Shown: positions 9,000 to 18,450, numbered from the stretch's first letter. The stretch: DNA of 64,000 nt from Thermofilaceae archaeon (GCA_038731975.1 JAVYQJ010000006.1:1-64000), one strand, 5' to 3'. Notes: generated from the sequence alone by a model not told the origin. Translations and numbers: made by a program.

Positions 9000-11378
9000 G
9001 TGGGCGAGGCTGCACCCTTCACTTTGGGCGGCGTCAAGGGCTTTGAGCGTGGTGCAAGCTTTGTAATACTCGACTGCGGAGGTCCCAAGTTGAGGATCGC
9101 TGCTGCAACCCCTGACATCGTGAGGGTGACGCTGGCGCCCGACGGCGTCTTCCGCGAGGACTCCTACGCTGTCGTGTGGAGGGGGGAGGCGCCGGTGGAG
9201 GTCGAGGACTCCGGCGAGGCGCTCGTGGTTAAAACCCAGAAGCTCGTTGTGAGAGTACATAAGGGGGCTGCGAGCCTCGAGGTTTACGACAGTGGGGGAC
9301 GGTACATCTGCTCGACTCACACGCCTGCCGTGGCGTGGACCCCATCGCGGTGGGGAGGGCACGCTGTCAAGCTGTTCATGCGCCTCCACGTCGACGACCA
9401 CTTCTACGGGTTGGGCGAGAAGGCCCTCCCCCTCGACCGCCGCCGGTACAGGGTGACGATGTGGAACACCGACGCCTTCGGCTACCGGGCGGGCACCGAC
9501 CCGCTTTACATGAGCATCCCCTTCGTGATCGTCCTGAGGAGGGGGCTGGCCTACGGGGTTCTCTTCGACAACCCCTACAGGTCAACCTTCGACCTCGGCG
9601 CGACGTCTGAGGAGTTTTGGAGCTTCGAAGCGGAGGGCGGCCAGCTCGACTTCTACGTCATGCACGGGCCATCGATGAAGGAGGTCGTGGAGCGGTACAC
9701 CCAGCTGACGGGGCGCATGCCGCTACCACCGCTCTGGGCTCTCGGACACCAGCAGTCGAGGTACAGCTACTACCCGCAGGAGCGCGTCATTGAGGTCGCT
9801 GAGCGCTACAGGAGGGAGGGCATCCCCTGCGACGCCATCTACCTGGACATCCATTACATGGACGGCTACCGGCTCTTCACCTGGGATCGGAAGCGGTTCC
9901 CCAACCCGAAGGAGATGGCGGAGAAATTGCACAGGATGGGCTTCAAGCTGGTCACGATCGTTGACGTGGGGATCAAGCTCGACCCCGGCTACGAGGCCTT
10001 CAGGGAGGGGGTGTTGAACGACTACTTCGTCAGGATGCCCAACGGCGACCTGTACGTCGGGCGCGTGTGGCCAGGCCTCTGCGCCTTCCCCGACTTCACC
10101 AGGGCGGAAGTGAGGGAGTGGTGGGGCAGCCTCCTCAAGGCTCTCGTCGAGCAGGGGGTGGATGGGATCTGGCTAGACATGAACGAGCCCTCCATCTTCG
10201 ATGTCCCGACGAAGACGATGGACGTTGAAGCCCTCCACGCCGACGGCCCCCACGCGAAGGTGCACAACGTCTACGCTCTCCTCGAGGCCCAGGCCACGTA
10301 CGAGGGGCTGCTCAAGCTGAAGCCCGGCATAAGGCCTTTCATCCTGACGCGGGCGGGCTTCGCCGGCATCCAGCGCTACGCGGCCAAGTGGACGGGCGAC
10401 AACACGGCGGATTGGGAGCACCTTTGGCTGCAGATCCCGATGCTTCTGAGCCTCGGCCTCAGCGGCGTGCCATTCGTGGGGGCCGACGTGGGGGGCTTCT
10501 TCGGCAGGCCGACGCCCGAGCTGCTAGTCCGCTGGTACCAGGTGGCCGCCTTCACGCCGCTCTGCAGGAACCACCAGTGCATGGGCAGCTACGACCATGA
10601 ACCCTGGTTCCACGGACCCACCGCTAGGGAGGCCATCAAAAGGGTCCTGGAGCTTAGGTACCGGCTGCTCCCCTACCTTTACTCCCTCTTCTACGAACAC
10701 TACGCGAAGGGGTACCCGGTGATGCGACCCCTGGTCTTCGAGTACCAGGATGACGAGGAGGCGTACCAGCTGGACGACGAGTTCCTCGTCGGGCCCTTCC
10801 TCCTCGTGGCGCCCGTTCTGAAGGAGGGGGCGAGGAGCAGGGAGGTCTACCTGCCGTCTGGCGAGTGGTTCGATTTCTGGACGGATCGGGTTTACAGGGG
10901 GCCCGCACGGCTCGTCGTTGAAGCTCCGCTGGACAGGGTCCCGCTCTTCGTCAAGGCGGGGGCCGTGATCCCCATGTGGCCGCCGATGAACCACGTCGGC
11001 GAGAGGAAGCCCGACCCGCTCTTCCTTCACGTCTACGCCGGCAACGGGTCCTTCACGCTGTACGAGGATGACGGCGAAACGCTGGAGTACACGAAGGGGG
11101 CTTACGCTCTCACGAGGATCTCCGCTAGCCTCGCGGGGGAGCGCCTTTCCATCGAAGTGGGCAGAAGAGAGGGCAAGTACCAGCCTGAGCGGAAGCACGT
11201 GGTCATAGTCGTGCACGGGGCACGAGAAGTCGTTAAAGTGTTGAAGAACGGCGTGGAGTTACCCCATCTCGTCTCACCGGAGGAAGTGGGAGAGGGGGTG
11301 CTGGAGATCGACGGTAAGGTTTTCATTAAAGTTAGGGATGCTGTTGAAGGATGCAAGATCGATGTAATATTTAAATAA
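9000..11378 (+). CDS. GH31-family alpha-glucosidase
   Basis: This family 31 glycoside hydrolase resembles archaeal MalA-type alpha-glucosidases, which release glucose from maltose and malto-oligosaccharides. Order: N-terminal beta-sandwich with FYGLGEKALPLDRR, catalytic barrel (YYPQERV, LDIHYMDGYRLFTWD), C-terminal beta domains. The nucleophile is D393 in WLDMNEP and the acid/base D467 in TGDNTADW. The length (792 residues) is somewhat above MalA. No signal peptide is seen, so it probably acts inside the cell. GTG 9000 is chosen because a TATA lies 26 nt upstream; the frame is open back to TTG 8922, but that would overlap the prs start. An alpha-xylosidase specificity cannot be excluded. Confidence 0.92.
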   Translation: MGEAAPFTLGGVKGFERGASFVILDCGGPKLRIAAATPDIVRVTLAPDGVFREDSYAVVWRGEAPVEVEDSGEALVVKTQKLVVRVHKGAASLEVYDSGGRYICSTHTPAVAWTPSRWGGHAVKLFMRLHVDDHFYGLGEKALPLDRRRYRVTMWNTDAFGYRAGTDPLYMSIPFVIVLRRGLAYGVLFDNPYRSTFDLGATSEEFWSFEAEGGQLDFYVMHGPSMKEVVERYTQLTGRMPLPPLWALGHQQSRYSYYPQERVIEVAERYRREGIPCDAIYLDIHYMDGYRLFTWDRKRFPNPKEMAEKLHRMGFKLVTIVDVGIKLDPGYEAFREGVLNDYFVRMPNGDLYVGRVWPGLCAFPDFTRAEVREWWGSLLKALVEQGVDGIWLDMNEPSIFDVPTKTMDVEALHADGPHAKVHNVYALLEAQATYEGLLKLKPGIRPFILTRAGFAGIQRYAAKWTGDNTADWEHLWLQIPMLLSLGLSGVPFVGADVGGFFGRPTPELLVRWYQVAAFTPLCRNHQCMGSYDHEPWFHGPTAREAIKRVLELRYRLLPYLYSLFYEHYAKGYPVMRPLVFEYQDDEEAYQLDDEFLVGPFLLVAPVLKEGARSREVYLPSGEWFDFWTDRVYRGPARLVVEAPLDRVPLFVKAGAVIPMWPPMNHVGERKPDPLFLHVYAGNGSFTLYEDDGETLEYTKGAYALTRISASLAGERLSIEVGRREGKYQPERKHVVIVVHGAREVVKVLKNGVELPHLVSPEEVGEGVLEIDGKVFIKVRDAVEGCKIDVIFK

Positions 11379-11400
11379 AATAAAAACAAAAAATAGAAAC
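11376..11400 (-). terminator. T-rich terminator of the 11406-12383 gene
   Basis: Read on the minus strand, this segment is a long T-rich run immediately after the stop codon of the leftward gene. It also marks the convergent border with the GH31 gene. Confidence 0.45.
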
Positions 11401-11405
11401 TTTTG

Positions 11406-12383
11406 TTACTTTCTTCTTCTCTTGAATACGATGAACGCTAGGATGAGGACGGCTACTACAGCTATTCCTGCGTAGACGATCATCATCAGCGGTGGTCCCC
11501 GGCCGGCTCTCGCTGCTCTAGCCTCCTCTAGATTCATCTGCGATATCAGGTAACCTTTGATTATATCAGCGCTTTCGCCCCTCTGCACCATGTCGGCTAT
11601 CCCTCTGATGGAACGGACGGCCTCGCTCAGCTCATCTTGGCTCCTGTAGACTCTCATGTAGACGAGGAGTCTAACCAGGATGCCCGGCGTAAACTGAAGG
11701 TTGAAGAAGAGCCAGTTCCTCAGCGAGTATGTGTTTCCTCCCCACTGCCGGTTGTCCTCCACGTGTATGCTCATCCCGCTCGGCCAGGCTTCCCCGAACA
11801 CGGCGAGGACGAGCCCCATATCCTCCGTGTAGGGGACTATCCAGCCGAAACCGTTGCCGAAGGAGCTGCCCTCGACTACCCACGTCCCCGGTATATGCTC
11901 CTCCCTCAGCTTAACGCTCACCTCCGTCCCGTTCATCAGTAGTATAGTGACTCTTTTGCCGGCAAAGAGCGATATCGGTAAATCTAGGTCCCACGACATT
12001 CCGGAGAAGTTGGAGGGGTTCCGGGCTGTGAGGTTCAACTCGAGCAGTAGCGAGTCTAGGCCGATCCAAGCGACCTGACTCCACGAAACGTCGGCGAAGG
12101 CGCACTGGAAGACCCCGTTAAAGCTCGCTTCAACGTCGCCGGCCTTAGCGCTCAATGAGATCCAGTTGTCCTGCAAGCTGCACGCATCAATCCACTGCCA
12201 GTTGGGGCCCCATGTTTTAAAGTGCCCCGTGCTTTTCGTGAATCCCTCATGGTTTATCTGCATGTGACCCTTCGTGCTGAAGACCACTTGCAGGTCGGCA
12301 ACATTGTATTCGGGTTGGGCGAGAGCAAAGGGTAGCAACACTACCAGCAGGAGAGGCAGTAAAGCTGGCAACCTTCTTCGCAT
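11406..12383 (-). CDS. Hypothetical membrane-anchored surface protein
   Basis: I do not recognise the family. The 325-residue protein has a strong signal peptide (LLPLLLVVLLPFALAQ) and a beta-rich ectodomain with many Trp and possible N-glycosylation sites (NLT, NFS, NGT). A short helical stalk rich in Glu/Arg/Ala precedes one C-terminal membrane helix (MMIVYAGIAVVAVLILAFIVF) and an RRRK stop-transfer tail. The layout matches the adjacent DUF2341-like and GH57 surface proteins, so it may belong to the same glycan-handling surface set (inference). The TATA at 12404-12413 is 25 nt before ATG 12383, so it is leaderless. Confidence 0.65.
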   Translation of the reverse strand: MRRRLPALLPLLLVVLLPFALAQPEYNVADLQVVFSTKGHMQINHEGFTKSTGHFKTWGPNWQWIDACSLQDNWISLSAKAGDVEASFNGVFQCAFADVSWSQVAWIGLDSLLLELNLTARNPSNFSGMSWDLDLPISLFAGKRVTILLMNGTEVSVKLREEHIPGTWVVEGSSFGNGFGWIVPYTEDMGLVLAVFGEAWPSGMSIHVEDNRQWGGNTYSLRNWLFFNLQFTPGILVRLLVYMRVYRSQDELSEAVRSIRGIADMVQRGESADIIKGYLISQMNLEEARAARAGRGPPLMMIVYAGIAVVAVLILAFIVFKRRRK

Positions 12384-12403
12384 AATCTTGGTTTATCGCG
12401 TAA

Positions 12404-12413
12404 CTATATAAAC
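12404..12413 (-). promoter_or_regulatory. TATA-like element of the 11406-12383 gene
   Basis: The minus-strand element GTTTATATAG is centred 25 nt upstream of ATG 12383. Confidence 0.55.
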
Positions 12414-12432
12414 TTTTGGCAAACTTTATAAG

Positions 12433-14232
12433 TCACTTTTCATCAGGATTTCCCCTCCTTTTCCTGGCACGCGCTACCAGCACGGCAGCCGCTATGAGAA
12501 GTAGCCCGACGGTGATTTGGGGTAGGTAGTCCGCAAGCGATGGCGCACACGCGCGGCAGTCGGTGTGCACGTTTATCCTCTCGAGGTTTGGAGTGAAGTG
12601 CTTCTGCAGGAGCTTCTCAGCCTCCTTAGCCCCTAGTCTGCAGATCATCTCGACCTGTGTGCTCCACGTGTGGGTGTGCTGTAGCATCGTGTACTCGATG
12701 TGGATCACGTCGCTGTTCAGCGCCATGAAGAGGGAGAACGCGGCTGCGGCGCGGATGCCGGGATCCGGGCAGGCGCGTTTTACTTCTGCGTACTTCCTCC
12801 CGGCCTCGGCAATCATGCTCCACTGCGCCGCGTTCTCGGAGCGAGACGTCCAAACCCAGTCTCCTCCGGCCCAGCTGTTCGTCGGGATCCAGCTCAAAAT
12901 GCGCCGGGGCTGAGCGCGCTGCAGGGCTTCTGAAAGCGTGGCTGCCTCCAGCACTGGCTCGCTCCCCGTAACGTAACCGTACAGCTTGTCGAGGAAGACG
13001 GCTTTCAAGCTGTTGCCGAAGAGCCAGTTCTCCCCGTCGGCAGCGATCACGACGACGCGGGCCTCGGGGTGCTCAAGCCTTCGGGACACTATCAGCGCCG
13101 CCACCCTCCTCGCGAGAGCGTCGGCCTCGGCGTGGTCCCGAGGGTTGATCCCGAAGCTGATGAAGTCGGAGATCTCGCTGTCCCTAAAGAAGACAGCTAG
13201 CTTGCTGCCTCCGCTTTCCAGCAGGTACGGCTCGTAGGGGGTCGCCACATCGCCTCGCGCGCTGCTTAGGTGGTAACGTGCATCTAGAACGGTGTACTGG
13301 ATGCCGTGGCTGACTAGCATCGGTGTGAGCTTCATGGAGAAGAACATTTCGGGGATCCAGGCGCCCCGGGGGGTCGTATTGAAGGCGAGCTTCGTGACTG
13401 TCAACCCCCACTCGAGCTCCTCCTCGAGCGCCTCGAGCCCCCACTCGAACTTCTCCGCAACGTAGCCGGGTATGGGGTGGTTGAAGTAGCTGGTGAGAAC
13501 CTCCATCCTGCCCCCAGCGGCCAGTGATCTCAAGCGTTCGAGCAGGGCTCGAACAACCGCGACTTCTCTGGAATCGGGGGGCACTTGAACCCTCCTCAAT
13601 CCGTCGTAGTAGCCGAAGCGCAGAGCGTAGAGCCACTGCCAGAGGAGGCTTGGCGACCAGTTGATCGTGGCTCTCACTCGCGGGTGCTTCTCGAGCAGAG
13701 TAGCGTGGAGGCTGTAAGCCCCCTCGGGGTAGTAGGGTGCGAACTGGCTCTCGTAGACGTGGACGAAAGCCCAGGGGCCGTGGAACGTGCCGTCAGGCAT
13801 GATGTTGACACCCTGATGGTTGTGCCAGACGAAGCACACGAGCAGCGGTTCGCCCCAAGCGTCGACCCTCACAACAGGGAGCGGCTCAACAACTCTCCCC
13901 AAAACCGCTGCTTCCGAGATGTTAGCCAGCACCTCCACAGCGTAAAGGCCCTCGGCCTCCGGAAGCGTTAGAGTGACGTTTACCTGGGGGGCGGCGGGCG
14001 TGGATACCCTGTATAGGGGTTCTGCGCCCCTCAGCAGCCTAACCGTGACGCTCCTCACATCCCGCATACCCTCCAGCAGCACGGTAACAGTGACCCGGGA
14101 GCCCGGTTCGCCGTACACTCTATCGATCAGCACCACTGGTTGCCGGCTCGATTCCTGCGGGCGACTGAAGGTTAGCACCGCCAGAGCGATGGGGAGGAGT
14201 AGGGCTAGCAGCCTGCTGAGGCTCACGGGCAT
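12433..14232 (-). CDS. Extracellular membrane-anchored GH57 glycosidase
   Basis: This is a family 57 glycoside hydrolase displayed outside the cell. It has an N-terminal signal segment, an Ig-like beta domain (to about residue 125), then the GH57 barrel: FVWHNHQG (region 1), the nucleophile E295 in GAWIPEMFF and the acid/base D399 in IAADGENW. The end carries a membrane helix (ITVGLLLIAAAVLVARARKRR). GH57 enzymes cleave alpha-glucans (amylopullulanase, alpha-amylase or branching types); which one is open. ATG 14232 overlaps the TGA of the upstream radical SAM gene (TGATG), showing translational coupling. Confidence 0.88.
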   Translation of the reverse strand: MPVSLSRLLALLLPIALAVLTFSRPQESSRQPVVLIDRVYGEPGSRVTVTVLLEGMRDVRSVTVRLLRGAEPLYRVSTPAAPQVNVTLTLPEAEGLYAVEVLANISEAAVLGRVVEPLPVVRVDAWGEPLLVCFVWHNHQGVNIMPDGTFHGPWAFVHVYESQFAPYYPEGAYSLHATLLEKHPRVRATINWSPSLLWQWLYALRFGYYDGLRRVQVPPDSREVAVVRALLERLRSLAAGGRMEVLTSYFNHPIPGYVAEKFEWGLEALEEELEWGLTVTKLAFNTTPRGAWIPEMFFSMKLTPMLVSHGIQYTVLDARYHLSSARGDVATPYEPYLLESGGSKLAVFFRDSEISDFISFGINPRDHAEADALARRVAALIVSRRLEHPEARVVVIAADGENWLFGNSLKAVFLDKLYGYVTGSEPVLEAATLSEALQRAQPRRILSWIPTNSWAGGDWVWTSRSENAAQWSMIAEAGRKYAEVKRACPDPGIRAAAAFSLFMALNSDVIHIEYTMLQHTHTWSTQVEMICRLGAKEAEKLLQKHFTPNLERINVHTDCRACAPSLADYLPQITVGLLLIAAAVLVARARKRRGNPDEK

Positions 14233-15704
14233 CACCAGGGCTGCGCGGTCAAAACGAAACCCTCGTGCTCGAATGAGTACCTTCGAGCCATGTTCTCACC
14301 GAACTCCCCCTCGCCGTATGCTCGCTCAAGCTTCTTAAAGAATTTGAGCGTCAGCTCAGCGATATCCCTCCTCCTCAAGTCCGCTGTCTCGTGGACGATC
14401 CAGTCCTCCCACTTCTCGCTCCTCGCCAGCTTCTTGTAGCACTCAATTGACGCGCACAGCTTCCTCACCCCGTAGTCGCCCGGCCGGAGAGCCATCGGCG
14501 CGTGAGGGTCCATCGTGTAGGGGAAGGGGGGCACCACGTAGACGTTCCTGTACAACCTCATCAGCTTCAGCGCGTAGTCCATGTCCCTCTCCACGTCCTC
14601 CCTCGTGGTCCAAGGTAGCCCCACGAGGAAGTAGCCGTCGAGCAGCACGTCGTACCGCTGAGCCAGCGGTAGGAAGCCCTCGATGTCGGCCAGGCTGTAG
14701 GGCCTCCCCACCCCTTCTCTAGCCCGATCGTTCGTCGTCTCGATGGAGAGGCCCCAGCAGAGCCCCTCCTCGAAGGCTCTCAGGGCCTTCTTGATCAGCT
14801 CCTCCCGGGGCAGGTAGGTGAGGTCCCAGTAGGCGCCGGCATCGATGCCCCGCTTCGCGATCTCCTCCATCAGCTCTACAAAGTAGCGCTCACCCCAGAT
14901 CAGGGGGTCGTGGCTCAGCTTGACCACCTTAATCCCGTACTCGCCGGCCAGGACGGCCACGTCGTCGGCCAAGCGCTTCGGGCTCCTCACGACCGGCTCC
15001 TCCCTGCCCATTGCTGCCCTGTAACCCTCCCTTCCCCCTCCGCAGTAGGCGCAGTTGAGCGGGCAGGAGCGGGCTACCGCGAGCCAGAAGGAGGGCTTCC
15101 TCGTTGGCGTGTAGCCGCTGGGGCTGCACTTGACGTACAACTGCCATCTCTCGTAGTTTTTCAAGCAGGTGAAGCTGTACCTCTCCAGGTCGTCGACCGG
15201 CTTGCGGAAGCCCGTGAAGCGGACCCGCCCACTATCCCTGTAGGCGACCCCTCTGATCCTCTCGGGCTCCAACCCCCTCGCCAGCTCGAGGAGGGTCTCC
15301 TCCCCCTCCCCCACTACCACCGCGTCGATGAAGCTGTAGCGCTCCAGGATTTCCCTCGCGAAGAAGGAGGAGGTAAACCCCCCTAGAACCACTTTGGTGT
15401 TAGGAAGCATGGCTCTCACGATCCTCGCGGTCTCGATGGCCCCGTGGGTGTGGACGAACCAGTGGAGGCTCACTGCGGCGATATCGGCGTCGTATCCCTT
15501 CAAGAGCTGGTGGACGTCAGCGTGGGGGTGGAGGATCCGTTCGAGAGCGAGGTTGACCAGTCTCACCTCCACTCCGTTGCGGGCGAGGTAGTCGGCGATC
15601 GTGAAGAGCCCCATCGGCATCATAGGGTACTCGGACTTCGGCCGCCTACTTCGAGCGAGTGGGGTGACGTCCGCGGGCGGGTGAATAAGCAGTATTCTAT
15701 GCAC
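14232..15704 (-). CDS. B12-binding radical SAM protein
   Basis: The protein combines an N-terminal cobalamin-binding Rossmann domain (ILLIHPPAD, GLFTIADYLARNGVEVRLVNL, KVVLGGFTSSFFA, VVVGEGEE) with a radical SAM barrel. The 4Fe-4S ligands are C214, C218 and C221 in SCPLNCAYCGGG. Such enzymes catalyse methylations, methylthiolations or rearrangements; the substrate here is unknown. GTG 15704 is chosen because an AAGGTG Shine-Dalgarno lies 7 nt upstream and the TATA at 15741-15749 would start transcription near 15720. The longer frame begins at TTG 15737. It is coupled to the GH57 gene downstream. Confidence 0.85.
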   Translation of the reverse strand: MHRILLIHPPADVTPLARSRRPKSEYPMMPMGLFTIADYLARNGVEVRLVNLALERILHPHADVHQLLKGYDADIAAVSLHWFVHTHGAIETARIVRAMLPNTKVVLGGFTSSFFAREILERYSFIDAVVVGEGEETLLELARGLEPERIRGVAYRDSGRVRFTGFRKPVDDLERYSFTCLKNYERWQLYVKCSPSGYTPTRKPSFWLAVARSCPLNCAYCGGGREGYRAAMGREEPVVRSPKRLADDVAVLAGEYGIKVVKLSHDPLIWGERYFVELMEEIAKRGIDAGAYWDLTYLPREELIKKALRAFEEGLCWGLSIETTNDRAREGVGRPYSLADIEGFLPLAQRYDVLLDGYFLVGLPWTTREDVERDMDYALKLMRLYRNVYVVPPFPYTMDPHAPMALRPGDYGVRKLCASIECYKKLARSEKWEDWIVHETADLRRRDIAELTLKFFKKLERAYGEGEFGENMARRYSFEHEGFVLTAQPW

Positions 15705-15740
15705 GCAGATGCACCTTGCTCCCCGTTGCTTAGGCAATCG

Positions 15741-15770
15741 CTTAAAAGCATTATGGTAAAAGTTATAAAG
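15741..15770. promoter_or_regulatory. Divergent promoters of the radical SAM operon and the first DUF6785 gene
   Basis: CTTAAAAGC at 15741-15749 serves the leftward operon. AGTTATAAAG at 15761-15770 is centred 25 nt before GTG 15790 of the rightward gene, which is leaderless. Confidence 0.5.
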
Positions 15771-15789
15771 GAAGGGAGAAAGGGAATAT

Positions 15790-17850
15790 GTGGCAGGGCA
15801 AGCATCGACTGAGATAAGGGTTGAAGCTCAACGCGGTTTAACGCCCCGTGTCCTAATCCTGAGCCTGATAACGATCTTCGTCTTAACGCCCGTCAGCGCG
15901 ATGATCTACTTCCTGACGGACAAGACCGGTCTGTACCAGTCGCTGATGATCCCCTACTTCTTCATAATACTCCTGAACTTTCTCGTTGGTAAGGTAAACC
16001 CGAGATGGAGGCTGACACCGCCGGAGCTAGCCATCCTTCTGCTACCGTTCTTCGCGATCATTGGGAAGGCCTACCTGCCGATAGGTGCGGGTTTCGAGGG
16101 TTTCGGCAGGTTCCAGATCAACACGGTGCACTTCCTGATCTACGCGACGAACAACATGCCGATGATGCCGGTCTTCCGCGAGCTGTTACCGAGTTACATC
16201 TGGCCGAAGGACCCGACCGTGATCGAGATGGCTTGGAGGGGTAAGCTGCCCGGCGAGGTTGTGAACTGGGGCGCCTGGACGGGCGCGATAATGTTCATCT
16301 GGCTATCGTCTCTGACGTGGCTCCTACTCGCGATCTTCATCGTTTTCGGCATAATCGGCTACCAGTGGGTTGAGGTTGAACGCTTGACCTTCCCCATGGC
16401 CATCCCAACCACCTACATCATCGTGCGCAGCCAGGAGAACGGCCGCACCCCGCTCTTCGACATGAAGGAGAGCGAGAGCAGGATCTTCTGGGTGGCCTTC
16501 ATCGTCGGGCTGGTGATCGGTGGAGCACCGATCATGGCTGAGGTCATACCGGCGATCCCGGTGGGAGGGGCTTTCCAGTGGGGAGAGATGCCGATGGACT
16601 TCATGTTCATACCGGCTGTCTTCGGCCCGGGAGCCCACGCCCATGCCACCTTCATCATCCACCAGGCCATGCTCTTCCTACTCGTCCCCTTCGACGTCCT
16701 CTGGACGGGCTTCCTGATCTGGGTCATCTTCGGCTTAATCTACCAGCCGCTGGGCGTGAGGATGGGCTGGCTGCCCTACCAGCCAGGCGTAGAGACGTGG
16801 AGCAACTGGTGGTTCGGCTATAGGCCACCCTTCCCGTACAGCTTCTTCGCCACAGCCGGTCTAGCGACGGGTGTAGCACTCTACTCGCTTTGGGTTGCCA
16901 GGGACAGGATTAGGAGGCTGTTCTCGACGATCAGGGGCGCGGACATCATTGAGGACGGCCTTTCGCTGAGGCTGGTGGCTATGGGCCTGATCGGCTCAGC
17001 TCTCTTCTTCCTCATCTTCTGGGCGGCGGTCGGCGTGCCCTTCGTTGCCGCCATACTACTGCTACTCACATGGTTCATCTGGCAGATAGGCCACGCCAGG
17101 GTGATGGCTGAAGTCTGGTGGCACGACCCCTGCTACTGGGCCTACGTGTTCTACTGGCTCTACCCAGCGGGCGCCGGCTGGATGTGGGGCACAGAGATTC
17201 CTACGAGGAGCGCGGGCTGGCTGATGACAAACACGGCGATCACGATCCTGGGCGAGTGGACGCCCAGGCACTTCCCGATGAGCAGCGGCTTCTTCACGAA
17301 CTACTACTACGTCGTTAGGAGGACCCGAACCAACCTGAAGGACGCCTTCATAATCTCCGTCATCACAGCCGTACTCTGCTCCCTCATCGCTACGATCGTT
17401 CCGCTCTGGCTGGCCAACCACATCGGCCTTTCCAAGTCGGCGCTCGTCGGCTACGCGAGCTACATAGCGGGCTACACCTCCGATAAGGGAATAACGTCGA
17501 TGGGCGCCTTCACGATACCGAACGAGCACATCGCGGCTTGGACAGTGATCGGCATCCTGACGGCCCTTGCCCTCTACTTCATCAGAATGAGGTGGCCCGC
17601 CTTCATCATAAACCCGGTAGCCGCAATACCGGCCTTCTGGCTGATGGAGTTCATGTGGCTAGCCTCGCTAGTCGCTCTCGTCGTTAAGATCGTGCTCGTG
17701 AGAGCCTTAGGTGCAGCCCGCTTCGAGAGGTACGTGACCCCAATCGCAGCGGGAGTGGCGATCGGCTACGGAGCCCTAGTCATCGTCCCGATGTTCTTCC
17801 ACATAGCGACTACGATTATACCGCGCTTCGCCGCGCTGTACGTACCGTAA
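15790..17850 (+). CDS. DUF6785/DUF6784 membrane protein, OPT-transporter-like (copy 1)
   Basis: This 686-residue polytopic protein has about 14 hydrophobic helices. It matches the DUF6785/DUF6784 group, which is distantly related to oligopeptide/metallophore (OPT) transporters. Landmarks are the N-terminal LTPRVLILSLITIFVLTPVSAMIYF helix, the IGYQWVEVERLTFPMAIP loop and the Trp-rich WWFGYRPPFPYSFF segment. Transport activity is inferred; no substrate is known. GTG 15790 is leaderless. A T-rich terminator follows. A second, diverged member lies at 18451, so the two may work as a pair. Confidence 0.78.
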   Translation: MAGQASTEIRVEAQRGLTPRVLILSLITIFVLTPVSAMIYFLTDKTGLYQSLMIPYFFIILLNFLVGKVNPRWRLTPPELAILLLPFFAIIGKAYLPIGAGFEGFGRFQINTVHFLIYATNNMPMMPVFRELLPSYIWPKDPTVIEMAWRGKLPGEVVNWGAWTGAIMFIWLSSLTWLLLAIFIVFGIIGYQWVEVERLTFPMAIPTTYIIVRSQENGRTPLFDMKESESRIFWVAFIVGLVIGGAPIMAEVIPAIPVGGAFQWGEMPMDFMFIPAVFGPGAHAHATFIIHQAMLFLLVPFDVLWTGFLIWVIFGLIYQPLGVRMGWLPYQPGVETWSNWWFGYRPPFPYSFFATAGLATGVALYSLWVARDRIRRLFSTIRGADIIEDGLSLRLVAMGLIGSALFFLIFWAAVGVPFVAAILLLLTWFIWQIGHARVMAEVWWHDPCYWAYVFYWLYPAGAGWMWGTEIPTRSAGWLMTNTAITILGEWTPRHFPMSSGFFTNYYYVVRRTRTNLKDAFIISVITAVLCSLIATIVPLWLANHIGLSKSALVGYASYIAGYTSDKGITSMGAFTIPNEHIAAWTVIGILTALALYFIRMRWPAFIINPVAAIPAFWLMEFMWLASLVALVVKIVLVRALGAARFERYVTPIAAGVAIGYGALVIVPMFFHIATTIIPRFAALYVP

Positions 17851-17872
17851 GGATAAATAACTCTAGAAGGGA

Positions 17873-17919
17873 ATTATTTATTTATTTATTTTTCCTTTTT
17901 TCCTTTTCCTCCTATTTCT
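17873..17919 (+). terminator. Long T-rich terminator after the first DUF6785 gene
   Basis: After the stop, the sequence has repeated TTTA units and then three separated T4-T6 runs in a pyrimidine-rich tract. This is a strong archaeal-type termination signal. Confidence 0.6.
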
Positions 17920-18400
17920 TGTTCAGCATCTTCGATAGGGCGGTTGCTAGTCTCCATGAGAGATCGTAGCAGTTCACCAGTGGAAGGGCGATGGGTACTG
18001 TAAGGGTCTTAACGACCTGGACGCGCACTGCACCACCTCTCACGTCCACCGCGATACGCTCTGGCATAGCGCTACGCACTAGTTGCTCAAACTCCCCGGT
18101 GAGGAGGTTTTCTAGAGCCACTCTAAGATGAGCGTTCTCCTCGGCGATGAATCTGAGGCTCCACCTCTTCCTCAGGAGGCCCCTCTGCTCAATGATAACG
18201 CTACTCTCGAAGCCTGCTTCGCAGTCGGTGACGGCCGTGAAAATCCAGGCGAGCTCGGTCGATAATCTAGTGTACCGCTCTCTACTCACCCTCACTGCGA
18301 CTTGCTGGCCGGGAGGTATCAGCAGGACGGAATCGCCCATCCTCTGCACGGCTTCGACGCGCGCAGGCCCGAGAAGCTTGACCAGTTGGTCTACGTTCAT
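17912..18400 (-). CDS. Hypothetical protein
   Basis: I do not recognise this 162-residue protein. It is soluble, with no signal peptide or membrane helix, and is predicted alpha/beta. It begins MNVDQLVKLLGPARVEAVQRMGD and has repeated beta strands (SVLLIPPGQQVAVRVSR) with two isolated cysteines. The start ATG 18400 is leaderless from a TATA shared with the divergent OPT-like gene, and the two start codons lie 51 nt apart. It sits between the two OPT-like genes on the opposite strand, so a regulatory or accessory role is possible but unproven. Confidence 0.6.
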   Translation of the reverse strand: MNVDQLVKLLGPARVEAVQRMGDSVLLIPPGQQVAVRVSRERYTRLSTELAWIFTAVTDCEAGFESSVIIEQRGLLRKRWSLRFIAEENAHLRVALENLLTGEFEQLVRSAMPERIAVDVRGGAVRVQVVKTLTVPIALPLVNCYDLSWRLATALSKMLNKK

Positions 18401-18420
18401 TAAATACTTGGTGAGACTAG

Positions 18421-18430
18421 GTTTAAAAAG
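18421..18430. promoter_or_regulatory. Bidirectional TATA element (18400 minus / 18451 plus)
   Basis: The near-palindromic GTTTAAAAAG sits midway between ATG 18400 (minus) and GTG 18451 (plus), 25-26 nt from each. One element appears to serve two leaderless divergent genes. Confidence 0.6.
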
Positions 18431-18450
18431 ATCAGGCCTTGAGGCTGCAC

